This document shows, piece after piece, positions 1 through 10,524 of a stretch of DNA of 64,000 nucleotides (positions are counted from its first letter, which is position 1; every line of letters begins with the position of its first letter). Below the pieces are notes generated by a model, which saw only the letters and a program-made list of their open reading frames with translations, had not been told where the DNA came from and searched no databases. The DNA lies in contig JAYESD010000002.1 of assembly GCA_036927565.1 (NCBI GenBank), forward strand, positions 143,165,167 through 143,229,166, in the 5' to 3' direction. This DNA comes from Tuctoria greenei. Taxonomy: Eukaryota; Streptophyta; Magnoliopsida; Poales; Poaceae. The position numbers and the translations under genes are program-made.

Positions 1-139
1 GCCTCTCCTCATCATCATCCTCGAAGTCTTGGATGGCGTCGAGGAGCTTCTCCAACTTCTGAGTCTTTTCATCTTCAACCTTCTCTTGGTTGAAGTTTTT
101 GTGCGCATCCTTAATGTCCGATATCTTCTCTTCGAGCGA
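1..139 (-). pseudogene. N-terminal fragment of a gag-like frame of element 1
   Basis: Reading leftward from 139, one frame is open to the window edge and encodes a very charged, helix-prone stretch (about 46 residues rich in Glu, Lys and Asp, ending EDDDEER). A TAA at 142-140 lies just upstream in this frame. The true start is therefore unclear, and a frame change may separate it from an upstream ATG. Its place next to the primer site fits the leader or gag N-terminus of a Copia element. No conserved gag domain is reached before the edge, so assignment rests on position only. Confidence 0.4.
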
Positions 140-162
140 TTAGTCTCTTTTTGAAGAGCCTC

Positions 163-174
163 GCTCTGATACCA
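163..174 (-). promoter_or_regulatory. Primer-binding site of element 1
   Basis: On the minus strand this reads TGGTATCAGAGC, the complement of the 3' end of plant initiator methionine tRNA. It lies two bases inside the LTR end at 177, the expected spacing for minus-strand DNA priming. Confidence 0.85.
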
Positions 175-176
175 AT

Positions 177-1509
177 TGAATGCAGCCTAGAGGGGGTGGG
201 GGTGAATAAGCTTTTTGAACTTTTGTCTGAACCTGAAACACTTAGCAACCTGATCAAACAAAGAGAAATTGAACTAGTCCGGTAGTGTGCGGACTAGTCC
301 AGTGTGTGCGAACTAGATAGATCAAGTTTGATTGATGATTTTGATCCAAGTACTCTATGCAACGGAAATTGAGTTATAAATAGAGTGTATTGCTTCAATG
401 AAACTAGATATGACACAAGTTAACTTCGGTTTCAAAGTTTAAACGTAAGTTGAACAAGATTGAGCAAAACCTAGATTGCAATGAATAGTAAGATCAAGAG
501 CAAAGGACACAACGATTTTATCGCGTGGTTCAATTCCACAAAGAAAATCTACGTCCACGTTGAGCAGCCCACGGAGGACCGGTTCTTCACCAACCCTACC
601 CTCGTCGAATCGCCACGGAGGCTGATTCTCTTCCACTAATCACAAAGGGTGTAAATAACCATGTTCAAGGGGCCTTCTCACAAGTTGAGGGCTCTCCAAG
701 ATTTATAATTCGAAACACCACCAAACACACTCGAAAGATATGCAATAAAATAGCGAGAGTGTGCTAGAGATTCAAACCCAAGAGCTCAAGATGTGAAGAA
801 CGTTTCTCTCCTTTGATCCATGGTTAATCCTTAAGGATTTGATCTTTCTTGCGTTGGATTGTGTTTAGAGACGTGTTTTCTGGGCTCCTGGAAGGTGTGA
901 CAGCACAGGGGGTCGAGAGCTATCATAGTAGGGTTGTGCACCTCTATTTATACTAGGGTTTCCAAAGGTTACCTTTAGGGTTTACAAAGTTTGGACTAGT
1001 CCGGTGTGCGGCGTGTGGGAAACCCTAAGTGTCCTGAATTATCGTACTTGTCCGGCAACTAGCGGACTAGTCCGATTTTGTCTCTGGAGATGTTTGGACT
1101 AGTCCGGTACATATCGAACTAGTACGGCATGGTGAATCCCTTAGTGAATTGAGGACAAGTCCGCACTTGGAGGACATATCCAATTTTAGTCAGAGAGGTT
1201 ATCGGACTAGTCCGGATAATGTCGGACTAGTCCGGTGTTGTGAAATTTTGAGGGGCTAAGGACAAGTCTGAAATTGATCAGTGAAGATTTTGGACTTGTC
1301 CGATATTGATCAGAGGCATTATCGGACTAGTCCAGACTTTATCGGACTAGTCCATTGTGGACAAGTCCGTACTGGGAGGACTTGTCCAATCCCGGACAGA
1401 GAGATTATCGGACTGGTCCGAGGAACATCGGACTAGTCCGTACCTGTGTAAACTTGTGCAGTGATAGTGTTTTCTTTTGCTTGAGCTATTGGGGTGTGTT
1501 TCTCCAACA
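177..1509 (-). repeat. 5' LTR of element 1, rich in CGGACTAGTCCG motifs
   Basis: The LTR is about 1.33 kb and bounded by TG (minus strand, at 1509) and CA (at 177). It carries roughly twenty exact or near copies of the palindrome CGGACTAGTCCG and its variant CGGACAAGTCCG. They are mostly at about 270-320 and 990-1440, often in closely spaced pairs. No TATA box was located with confidence. The second LTR lies outside the window. Confidence 0.75.
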
Positions 1510-1839
1510 CACTCCTTACACAAAGAGTATTATATTTATCTCTTGAGCTATTTTCAACTTGATTCATCACTCTCCTTTTTTTGCGCTTTCTTCATAATTC
1601 TATTGAAACCTGCGCTCATCTCAACAATTTGGTTAGGATCTCATTTGTTTGTCATAAATCAACCAAAACCCACAAGGGATGCCTAGATGCACTTTCAGTT
1701 ACAATATCTAATCACTAGCATGTGTATGCCTTATCGAACTAATTTTGTTTATTTAGTCACACTAAGACTGCATATGACTATTCTTAATGTTGTCATTTGT
1801 GCAAGTTGTTATAAAAAGTTTCTTTTGGTGTGTACCTGA
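1510..1839. other. No identifiable feature
   Basis: This is AT-rich DNA between the LTR of element 1 and a hAT element. Short open frames here show no recognisable protein motif. Confidence 0.5.
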
Positions 1840-2715
1840 TAGAGGTGGCCAATGGGTCGTGTCGTGTTGGCTCGACACAAGCGCGATCGGGCTCAGACCT
1901 GAAATGCCTCGACCTGGCCCGACATGATTTTTAAACGGGCCATGCTGGGCAGGACAGAGAGCCTTTCGGCTAGGCCCAGGCACGGCACGGGGCCTGATAA
2001 AACGGGTCGTGCCGAGCCCGGTCCACAACGTGCCGAACATGTCAGGCCAGCCCGACAACAGACGGGTCTAGATCCATCGCCACCGCGGTAGGACGAGGTT
2101 CGCCGGTAGATCGAGGTTCGTCGGTAGATCGAGATTCGCTGGGCCGCCAATGTACGATGCGCTGGCGAGCCACCCTCCGCCACGCCTCGCACAGCCGTGT
2201 CGCGCTCCGCCATGCTGCATCGCGCAGATGAGGGAAGAGGGCAAGGTGACACGGGAGAGGGTGGAGAGGAGGGATGCTGTCACAACGAGGACGATCGTTG
2301 CAGCGCTGAGAACGTGTAGAGGGGCCTCGGACGAGATAGCAGAGGGGCGAGCCGGTGCAGAGGAGGGGACGGAGGCGAGGCGGGGAGCAGGAGCAACTTT
2401 GGCAGCGGCCGCCGGTTGGCTGGAAGCCTGGAACCCAAGTTAGGGTTTGGAGAGGTAGCTTTTATTTCGTGGGTCGTGTCGGGTCGGGCTATACACTGAC
2501 GGGTCGGTTGTGCCGGAGTTCGGACCTACCAGGTTGTCCCGTATTCGAGCTGTGTCGTGCTGGCCCAACGGGCTGGAGCCTGAGCCTAGGCACGGCCCAA
2601 GTCGGGCTTCGGACCGGCCTGCGCCCGGTCCTCACCGTGCCGGGCTGTATTCGGGTTGGGCCGAAATTGTCCGGCTTCGTGCCGGCCCATCTGGCACGCC
2701 CATTTGCCACCTCTA
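1840..2715. mobile_element. Non-autonomous hAT transposon, 876 bp
   Basis: The ends are inverted repeats starting TAGAGGTGGC followed by AATGGG (left) and TAGAGGTGGCAAATGGG (right, reverse complement). The flanking 8 bp are GTACCTGA (1832-1839) and GTGCCTGA (2716-2723). This is an 8-bp target duplication with one difference, the hallmark of hAT elements. The interior is GC-rich with GGTCGTGTCGGG-like subterminal repeats and a short local repeat at about 2085-2140. No transposase frame is present. The short GC-rich open frames inside have no protein similarity I recognise. Confidence 0.85.
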
Positions 2716-2874
2716 GTGCCTGATTCACCACTCCACCACCCCTCCCCTCTTGTCAGTCCAATATCGTCTATCCAAAATCAGAAAATAATATAAAAGCAAC
2801 GTAATGGCAGAAACAAAATACGAATTCAATGGTAAATATTGTGAACAATGAAAATCTTGAAAGAAAAACTCACC
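2716..2874. other. Short AT-rich spacer
   Basis: This is unannotated sequence between the hAT element and a tandem duplication. It starts with the right-hand copy of the hAT target site. Confidence 0.4.
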
Positions 2875-3024
2875 AAACTGTGGTCAAAATTATGATGTAC
2901 TGTGGACATCATAAATTAAACTAAATTCCTGACCAAAGAGACGTCATGCAAACTGTGGTCAAAATTATGATGTACTGTGGACATCATAAATTAAACTAAA
3001 TTCCTGACCAAAGAGACGTCATGC
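2875..3024. repeat. Perfect tandem duplication of 75 bp
   Basis: The 75 bp at 2875-2949 are repeated without visible change at 2950-3024. The unit starts AAACTGTGGTC and ends ACGTCATGC. Lack of divergence points to a recent duplication, or to an assembly artefact. Confidence 0.9.
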
Positions 3025-3185
3025 ATTAAATATATTTAGCTAATTAATTTATTCAATGGAACTTCACCATACACAAGTGACATACTTGGGAAGCGTCACC
3101 ACTGCTGCCTTATACATCGATCATATGTCCAGCGGCAGCAGATCATTCCTGAAGAGAAGGATTTGGTACTGCTTTCATCGAATTA

Positions 3186-3491
3186 GGGCCCCCTTTGGCA
3201 CAGCTACACAAAACTGATTCTCTGGATTCACTTCTGATTTTCTGGTGAAGTGATTCTGTAGCTGAAAATGATTCTCTATGATTTCCTAGAATAAGCTCTA
3301 AGAATTAGGACAGAGAATCACTTCACAGAATCAGGAGAAGCTATTTTTTTCAGCTTCCAGCCTCTCAGTTTATTTCATAGAATCACTTCACAAAATCAGT
3401 CAAGAATCACTTCTTCTGAAAAACAGTGTTTGGCACAGCTTCCCTGATTCAGTCTGAGAATCAGCTCCGTAGAGCTCTGCCAAAGAAGTCC
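3186..3491. mobile_element. MITE-like fold-back element, about 306 bp
   Basis: The left end begins GGGCCCCCTTTGGCACAGCT and the right end, reverse complemented, begins GGACTTCTTTGGCAGAGCT. The interior repeats GATTCTC/GAATCACTTC in both orientations, so the unit can fold back. The ends resemble Tourist-like (PIF/Harbinger) elements. TA flanks both sides (3184-3185, 3492-3493), but the usual TWA triplet is not exactly conserved, so the family call is tentative. Confidence 0.6.
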
Positions 3492-3947
3492 TAGGTGTCA
3501 ATAAGAATATGCTGAAGCAACTTTTTGTTTGCTATATTAGCAGAATACCCCTGATGACAGATTTTTAGCTCACATAAGATGTTCTGACTACCATTCAACA
3601 AACTGATACTCTGAAGAGAAACATTTATTTACTGCTACTGTTCACATCAAATGCCGATTCTGCAGATCATTCGGATTATTCCATCTACACGGCCCAAGGA
3701 GCTGTAGGGTTTGTTTAAACAGGTGCTCCATCTTACCAAGCTGACGCATTTCCTATTTTTCTCATCACTTTCAGGCACGAGCCAAGATTAGAGAAAACGC
3801 TGAAAACCGAGAACATATGGTCACACTTATTATTCTACGGACTTCAAGATTCCAGTTCAGGTCCCTCTTTTTGTGGCCACATTTTGTAAATCTCGTGGTA
3901 ATGGATAAGCTCTTGTATGACTTTTCAACATGGAAAGGTATGCGCCT
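3492..3947. other. No identifiable feature
   Basis: This is ordinary AT-rich sequence between the MITE-like element and Copia element 2. It is probably ancestral DNA downstream of the NOI gene, because it is continuous with 10525 onward once element 2 is removed. Confidence 0.4.
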
Positions 3948-4575
3948 TGTTAGAAATCAAGAGGGAGCCCAAAGATCAAATAGTCATTAAATCATCTCAA
4001 ATTACATACAGAAATCTGATTACAACATGAACACCAAGTGTTATCTCTTAAATAGCACAAGAACATCAATAATACCTTCTCCTCCATCTTTGTTGTTGCT
4101 TGACGATGCGGCCATCTAGCCAACAAGGCGAGGCCGCAAGAAGAACGACGGCGAGAGGCGTTTCCCCTTGTTCTTCTCTTGGTATCTTGATCGGATTCTG
4201 AGTGGGTTAGAGTGTTCAAGTGCGTATGAGTGTATGCCCTTTTGCCTTCTTTGATCACACACTTGACCCTCTTCTTATAGTTGACCAAGAGACACAAGAT
4301 GGGGCCTCCCACCCTTAGGAATTATTGAGTCTCCCGATCAGAGACTCAAAATTCGGTGGGTTATGTCCTTTCAATTAGAACACATGTCAATTTCGAGTTT
4401 AAACTGACAGTTACTGAAAAATCGGACTAGTCCGTATAGGATCCGGACTAGTCTGGTTACCCTTACTGGACAATATCGGACTAGTCCTCTAAGGGTCCGG
4501 ACTAGTCCGATTACCCTTACTGGACAAAACCGGACTAGTCCGGTCTTTACCGGACAAGTCCGGTACTTTCCAACA
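3948..4575 (-). repeat. 3' LTR of element 2 (628 bp)
   Basis: It is bounded by TGTTAGAAATC (left) and TTCCAACA (right) and nearly identical to 9944-10524. It is 47 bp longer than its partner. The extra bases lie at about 4276-4325, after the shared CCCTCTTCTTAT. Several CGGACTAGTCCG motifs sit at 4420-4560. Confidence 0.95.
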
Positions 4576-4586
4576 TTCTCCCCCTT
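4576..4586 (-). promoter_or_regulatory. Polypurine tract of element 2
   Basis: On the minus strand AAGGGGGAGAA directly abuts the TGTTGG start of the 3' LTR. This is the expected plus-strand primer of a Copia element. Confidence 0.9.
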
Positions 4587-4769
4587 GAACTCGAATCTGA
4601 AACTTACCAACTTACTTAATACTAAACTTAGTGTCCATTTTCTCATGCTTGACATATAGGGCACGACGCATTACAACAACCATTTACGTATTGTTGGACT
4701 CGAAGATCACAATACATCTCACACTTGAAAATGAACCTTACTCTTACTTGGCCCCTAAATATCCAGTGA

Positions 4770-7700
4770 TCATAGGCTCTCCCTTAAAACCATGTCGGCT
4801 ACGTGTTCACTGAACACGCTGGGTGGAAGACCTTTTGTTAGCGGATCCGCAAGCATACGCTTGGTACTTATATGCTCAAGACTTATGGTATGATCATGGA
4901 TTCGATCTTTCACAACATAAAACTTAATGCCGATGTGTTTGGCAGCACCACTCGACTTATTGTTGTGAGAGTAAAATACTGCGGGCTCATTATCGCAGTA
5001 TAACTTAAGTGGCTTTTCAATGCTGTCGACCACTCTAAGACCGGGTAATAATTTCTTAAGCCAAACAGTCTGCCCGGTGGCCTCATAACATGCAACAAAC
5101 TCGGCATGCATTGTGGACGATGCAGTGACGGTTTGTTTGGAGCTTTTCCACGAAATGGCTCCATTCGCGAGAGTGAATATATAACCTGACGTGGGTTTCT
5201 TAGTATCCACACAACCCGCGAAATCTGAATCTGAATATCCCACTACTTCAAGTGGGTCTGACTTACTATACGTTAACATGAGGCCTTTTGTACCTTGCAC
5301 ATATCTTAATGCTTCCTTAACTGCCTTCCAGTGATCAATCCCTGGATTGGCCTGATATCTGCCAAGCATTCCGGTCACATAAGCTAAGTCAGGGCGAGTA
5401 AAGACTTGAGCATACATAAGGCTTCCGACAGCAGAAGCATATGGAACCGACTTCATTTGATCGATCTCATATTGGTTCCTGGGACACTGAAAGTTTCCAA
5501 ACTTATCGCCCTTGACAATCGGAGCAGGCGAAGGCTTACTCTTATGCATACTGTACTTTCTCAGTACATTCTCTAAGTATGCCTTTTGTGATAAGCTTAA
5601 TACCCCCTTATTTCTATCTCGGTGAATTTCTATGTCCAATACATAGGATGCTTCACCAAGATCTTTCATATCAAAATTAGAGGACAAAAGCTTCTTAGTT
5701 TCTGATAGTAGATTGACATCACTACTTGCAAGTAGTATATCATCTACGTAAAGCACGAGGAAAATAAATTTCCCGCTCTTAAACTTAGCATAAATGCAAT
5801 TGTCCTCCTTATTTTCTGTAAACTCAAACTTTCTTACTGTTTCATCGAACTTGAGATACCACTGTCTTGATGCTTGTTTAAGTCCATAAATGGACTTTCT
5901 TAAGTGGCATCCCATATGTTCCTTACCCTTAACAACAAAACCTTTCGGTTGTGTCATATAGACGTTCTCATATAGATCACCATTGAGAAACGTCATCTTT
6001 ACATCCATCTGATGTAATTCTAAATTATAATGTGCAACTAATGCCATAATGATTCTAAACGAATCCTTACTTGAGACGGGTGAAAATATCTCATTATAAT
6101 CAATCCCTTCTCTTTGAGTGAAGCCTTTTGCTACAAGTCTGGCCTTAAACTTATCAATATTCCCTTTGGAGTCACGTTTAATTTTGTAGACCCATTTACA
6201 GCCTACTGTTTTGGCTCCATTAGAAATCTCAACTAAATCCCAGACTTTGTTTGTTTCCATAGACCTCATTTCATCCTCCATGGCTTTACGCCATTCAGAT
6301 GATTGAGGACTTCTCATAGCTGCTTCAAATGTGGTGGGATCACCCTCCATTTGAATTGCCTCACTCAAATAGATCTCATAATCGTCCGGAATGGCCGATT
6401 TTCTTTCTCGTTGAGATTTTCTTAATTGCACATTATCCTCATTTTGAGGCTGTTGTTGCTCTTCATTATTAGTGACAACGGACTGAAAATGTTCAACCTC
6501 TCTTGATAATTCTGTTGTCAATGGAGAATTAACAACAGGTGTTGAATCATTACCAATAGGTACTGATGATTCAACAGCAGTAGGTAATGAGAAATATGGT
6601 TCTTGAATCATAGGAGTGGGTACATAAACTCGCTTCTCTTCAAGATTAATTTCTCGTCTTACTGTACTCCCCCTGATCATGGCATCCTCTAAAAAGACGG
6701 CATGCCTTGTTTCTACAAACTTAGTATATCGTTCTGGACAATAGAAACGATATCCCTTACTCTTTTCTGCATAGCCAATAAAATGGCAACTTACTGTCTT
6801 AGAATTCAACTTACCAATGTTTGGGTTAAACAATTTTGCCTCAGCGGGACAGCCCCATATATGCATATAACTTAATGAGGGCTTACGTCCTGTCCATAAC
6901 TCATACGGTGTTTTGGGCACCGACTTAGTAGGAACCCGATTTAGCACATGAATGGCGGTTTTTAATGCCTCTATCCATAAGCTAACCGGCAAATCTGATT
7001 GACTTAACATGGATCTAACCATATCCATTAGCGTACGGTTGCGCCGTTCCGCTACTCCATTTTGCTGAGGCTCGCCCGGTGTGGAATACTGGGCGACTAT
7101 GTCATTTTCCTGTAGGAATCGAGCAAATGGTCCAGAAACTTGGCCATACGGGGTATGACAACCGTAGTACTCACCACCACGATCGGATCTTACCACTTTA
7201 ATCTTAATATTGTGCTGATTTTCAACTTCAGCCTTAAATATCTTAAATTTATCCAACGCTTCAGAGCGTTCTTTACTTGGATAAATGGATAAATATAGAC
7301 ATAGCGAGAATAGTCATCCGTGAAGGTTATGAATGAATCAAAATCATCAACATATACTACGGGAAAAGGACCACAAATGTCCGTATGGATTAATTCCAAA
7401 ATTCCCGCACTGCGTATGGCACCTTTCTTAATTTTCTTAACAAACTTTCCCTTAATGCAGTCTATGCATTCTTCTGAATCCGAAAAATCCAAATGGGGAA
7501 GAATCGATTGTGAAATCAATTGTTCAATTCTCCCTCTCGAAATATGGCCCAAGCGACAATGCCATAATTTCGAAGACATTTCGGAATCGATTCTCTTACG
7601 CTTACCCTGATGTGAGGAAAACTGATTGTCGCTTACAACATTAACATCATCATGCATAGATAATAAGTATAGCATACCTTGTCTTATGGCAACACCAACC

Positions 7701-7873
7701 ATCTTATTATCATACTTAATTACACATCTGTCTTTGCCAAACTGGCAAACATAACCATCATCATCTAAGCATGACACTGAGATGAGATTTCTACTTAAAG
7801 AGAGTACATATAATACATCCTGAAGTGTAAGTAGAAAGCCATTTCTTAATACTAATGGATAATCTCCAATGGC
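4770..7873 (-). pseudogene. pol: Copia pol (integrase, reverse transcriptase, RNase H), frameshifted
   Basis: The frame opens just after the gag-protease stop and runs through GAG-pre-integrase (CRLGHISRGRIEQL) into the integrase core ([11 protein letters not shown]). A frameshift at about 7279-7294 then moves it to a second long frame starting at 7256. That frame carries the rest of integrase ([19 protein letters not shown]), the reverse transcriptase ([18 protein letters not shown], active site YVDDILL) and RNase H ([23 protein letters not shown]). The stop is at 4770. The shift coincides with an 8-bp tandem copy of GGATAAAT, whose removal restores the frame. Apart from this lesion the domains look complete, so the element decayed recently. 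It cannot make full-length integrase as it stands. Confidence 0.9.
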
Positions 7874-8941
7874 TTACACTTCAGCTTCATGGCCATCAGC
7901 AACTTTAATGGCCCTTTCCCCTCTTTCTAGGGTCCTCCTCATATTTAACCCTTGCAATGAATTGCAAACGTGCACAGTGGCACCTGAGTCAATCCACCAA
8001 GAAGATGGTGTATAATCTAAAAGCAGGGATTCATCAACAAAGGTCACAAAATCATTACCATTTTTGCAACACCATTTAAGGAAGCCAATGCAATCCTTCT
8101 GACGGTGACCTTTGTCTAAACAAAAGCGGCACTGATCTTTATCCACTTTCACATCCTTATTGTAAGGATGGCTATGTGGAAACTTACCCTTACATTTATC
8201 ATGGTGAGAAGAACCATGATACTTAAAAGATTGCTTAGAAGAATAATTCTTCTTAGCCTTACCTTTTCCCTTCACGTAATTGATTGCATCATAACCGTGA
8301 AGGGACTTAATCCTCTCTTCTTCCTGAACACACATATCCATGAGTTTTTCTATGTTCCATAGTTCAGGTTGAGAGTTGTAGTTGATGACAAAAGTCTCAA
8401 ATTTCTTAAGAAGTGAGGCAATGATGAGATGCACAATGAACTCATCTTTAATCCCTAAATCCATAGGCTTAAGCTTTGCAGCCATATTTGTCATCCTTAA
8501 GATGTGCTCACGCACACCACCTCCATGATACTTTTCAGTAACAAACCTCTTGATAAGAGTGCTTGCAGTGGCCTTAGAAGAACCAGTAAACTGATTCTCT
8601 ATTCTTTGGAGGTATTCAACAGCAGTTTCACATTCAAGGATTGCTCCCTGAATGGCCTCAGTGATAGTGCCCTTAATAACCATCAAACATTTTCTGTTTG
8701 ATTTCTTCCACTTATAACAATCAATGTCATAAGCCAGTAACTCAGTAGTATATTCCTTTGTCCTCACGGCAAAAGCTTCCTGAGTTTCATCATCATTTCT
8801 TACTGGTTTAACCGGTGCAACCGGATATGGAGTAGTGAGAGCCAAGTCTATCTCAGAGACTGCCAAAGCAATCTCCAACTTCTCTCGCCATCTCCCATAA
8901 TTGCTTCCATTGAGTGGATCAATAGAAGCGATGAAACTCAG
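7874..8941 (-). pseudogene. gag: Copia gag and protease, ended early by an in-frame stop
   Basis: The ATG at 8941-8939 precedes a frame of 355 codons. It starts MSFIASIDPLNGSNYGRW, the usual N-terminus of plant Copia gag of the UBN2 type. A zinc knuckle CRFCLDKGHRQKDC (CX2CX4HX4C) near residue 270 should bind nucleic acid. The aspartic protease site WWIDSGATVHVC near residue 315 has an intact D-S-G. A TAA at 7876-7874 ends the frame, yet the same frame continues downstream into the pre-integrase region. One nonsense change therefore separates gag-protease from pol. In an active element these would be one polyprotein cut by the protease. Confidence 0.88.
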
Positions 8942-9930
8942 TGATGAATTCGTATTGGAGGAACCTTCTCAATCAAAAACCAAAATCAAGAAGAATGCAT
9001 AGATGTTAACCACAAGAAAATGATGAGTTTTATCTTTCACTTTGGTTACTCGACCAAAGCTCAACATTTGAGAATAACTGAAAATCAACATATTAATTTA
9101 TCTTTCGCTTTGGTTACTCGACCAAATTACTATGTTCTTACAAAAAGAATATCATTAATGCCTTTCACTTTGGTTACTCAGCCAATAATGACATTAAAAC
9201 TGAACATTGAAGAACAACTGAAATACATAGTAATTTATCTTTCGCTATGGTTACTTGACCAAATTACTATGTACTTAGAAAGGAAAATGTCATTAATGCC
9301 TTTCGCTTTGGTTACTCGGCCAATAATGACATTAATATAACTTAAAATCATGATAATTCTATTTTTCACTTTGGTTACTCAATAGAATTTCATGCAACTT
9401 AAATTGACATAGCAATTTATCTTTCGCTTTGGTTACTCGACCAAATTGCTATGACAATAAACTTAATTCACAGCAGAAGCTTAATAAATAAGCAAACTTA
9501 ATTGTATAGCACGGACTAGTCCGCACATGGCCGAACTAGTCCGAACTCATACAGTATGGTTTCCCATCAAAAACATTTGATCCGTTCTTTATTGAACTTT
9601 TCGAGTTTGGTCCGTACTATTCCGGACTAGTACGACCAACCCCGGAAAAGTTTCATATAAAAAACTGAAAAAATGTCGAAATACCCAAAAGGGAATCTTA
9701 ATCTTACCATCTTACCAAAACAACTTAATTTTCACAATGGATTTCAATCTAAAGTGCTTAATTGGTTTTCAATTAGATAAATACGTCAAAACGCCCTGAT
9801 TCGAAAACCTAACCACTTTACGTGGCACACCAGACTAGTCCGGTCCTTAGACCGACAAGTCCGGACCTTTAAAACTTTCAGCGAAAAACTTCAATCAAAA
9901 CTCAATTCGAAATGATTAGTGGTCTAAACG
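8942..9930 (-). other. Untranslated leader of element 2
   Basis: This is about 990 bp between primer site and gag start. It holds the stem-loop array described at 9022-9453, then AT-rich sequence with further CGGACTAGTCCG-type motifs at 9510-9640 and 9830-9865. No long open frame runs in the sense direction. Confidence 0.75.
9022..9453 (-). repeat. Array of seven stem-loops with a shared loop
   Basis: Seven units share a central CTTTYRCTTTGGTTACTCG-like segment (plus strand) flanked by inverted arms that differ between units. They lie at about 9022-9065, 9087-9136, 9148-9195, 9224-9273, 9286-9333, 9355-9389 and 9408-9453. Arms are perfect in unit 4 (13 bp, TACATAGTAATTT), unit 5 (10 bp, AATGTCATTA), unit 6 (9 bp) and unit 7 (11 bp, CATAGCAATTT). 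They are one or two changes short of perfect in the others. In the sense RNA each would present GAGTAACCAAAG in the loop. A role in RNA packaging, dimerisation or translation is inference. Confidence 0.85.
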
Positions 9931-9942
9931 GCTCTGATACCA
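9931..9942 (-). promoter_or_regulatory. Primer-binding site of element 2
   Basis: The minus strand reads TGGTATCAGAGC, complementary to initiator Met-tRNA. It lies one base from the LTR end at 9944. Confidence 0.92.
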
Positions 9943-9943
9943 T

Positions 9944-10524
9944 TGTTAGAAATCAAGAGGGAGCCCAAAGATCAAATAGCCACTAAATCATCTCAAATTA
10001 CATAGAGAAATCTGATTACAACATGAACACCAAGTGCTATCTCTCAAATAGCACAAGAACATCAATAATACCTTCTCCTCCATCTTTGTTGTTGCTTGAC
10101 GATGCGACCATCTAGCCAACAAGGCGAGGCCGCAAGAAGAACGACGGCGAGAGGCGTTTCCCCTTGTTCTTCTCTTGGTATCTTGATCGGATTCTGAGTG
10201 GGTTAGAGTGTTCAAGTGTGTATGAGTGTATGTCCTTTTGCCTTCTTTGATCACACACTTGACCCTCTTCTTATTGAGTCTCCCGATCAGAGACTCAAAA
10301 TTCGGTAGGTTGTGTCCTTTCAATTAGAACACATGTCAATTTCGAGTTCAAACTGACAGTTATTGAAAAATCGGACTAGTCCGTATAGGGTCCGGACTAG
10401 TCCGGTTACCCTTACTGGACAATATCGGACTAGTCCTCTAAGAGTCCGGACTAGTCCGATTACCCTTACTGGACAAAACCGGACTAGTCCGATCTTTACC
10501 GGACAAATCCGGTACTTTCCAACA
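9944..10524 (-). repeat. 5' LTR of element 2 (581 bp)
   Basis: This is the partner of 3948-4575, with the same TG...CA ends. It lacks 47 bp present in the other copy, and the junction CTTCTTATTGAG suggests a deletion between short TTAT matches. CGGACTAGTCCG motifs recur at 10370-10510. Confidence 0.95.

Larger units (their letters stand above)
1..1509 (-). mobile_element. Copia-type LTR retrotransposon 1, 5' end only
   Basis: This is the 5' end of a minus-strand element that runs off the left edge. An initiator-Met-tRNA primer site lies at 163-174. To its right is a TG...CA-bounded LTR (177-1509), and to its left is the start of a charged reading frame. The outer flank begins at 1510, but the matching target-site duplicate would lie outside the window. 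The primer type and LTR layout suggest Copia. No polymerase is visible here, so the superfamily is an inference. Confidence 0.75.
3948..10524 (-). mobile_element. Copia LTR retrotransposon 2, complete but broken
   Basis: This is a full element of 6,577 bp: 3' LTR 3948-4575, polypurine tract, pol, gag, leader, primer site and 5' LTR 9944-10524. Flanking 5-mers are CGCCT (3943-3947) and CACCT (10525-10529), a target duplication with one CG-to-CA change. Domain order is gag, protease, integrase, reverse transcriptase, RNase H, which is diagnostic of Copia. It lies about 410 bp downstream of the NOI stop codon in the same orientation as that gene. The coding region has one in-frame stop and one frameshift. 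Confidence 0.95.

Noticed and set aside
163..174. Initiator-tRNA-like sequences here and at 9931, 30267 and 60870 as tRNA genes
   Set aside because: Only the 3'-end complement of about 10-12 bases is present, each next to an LTR end. These are primer-binding sites.
177..1509. Repeated CGGACTAGTCCG units as a CRISPR-like array
   Set aside because: Spacing is irregular, the unit is only 10-12 bp, and the sequence is plant LTR DNA.
2150..2723. GC-rich open frames inside the hAT element as a captured gene
   Set aside because: Arg/Pro/Gly-rich low-complexity translation in every frame, with no exon-like boundaries.
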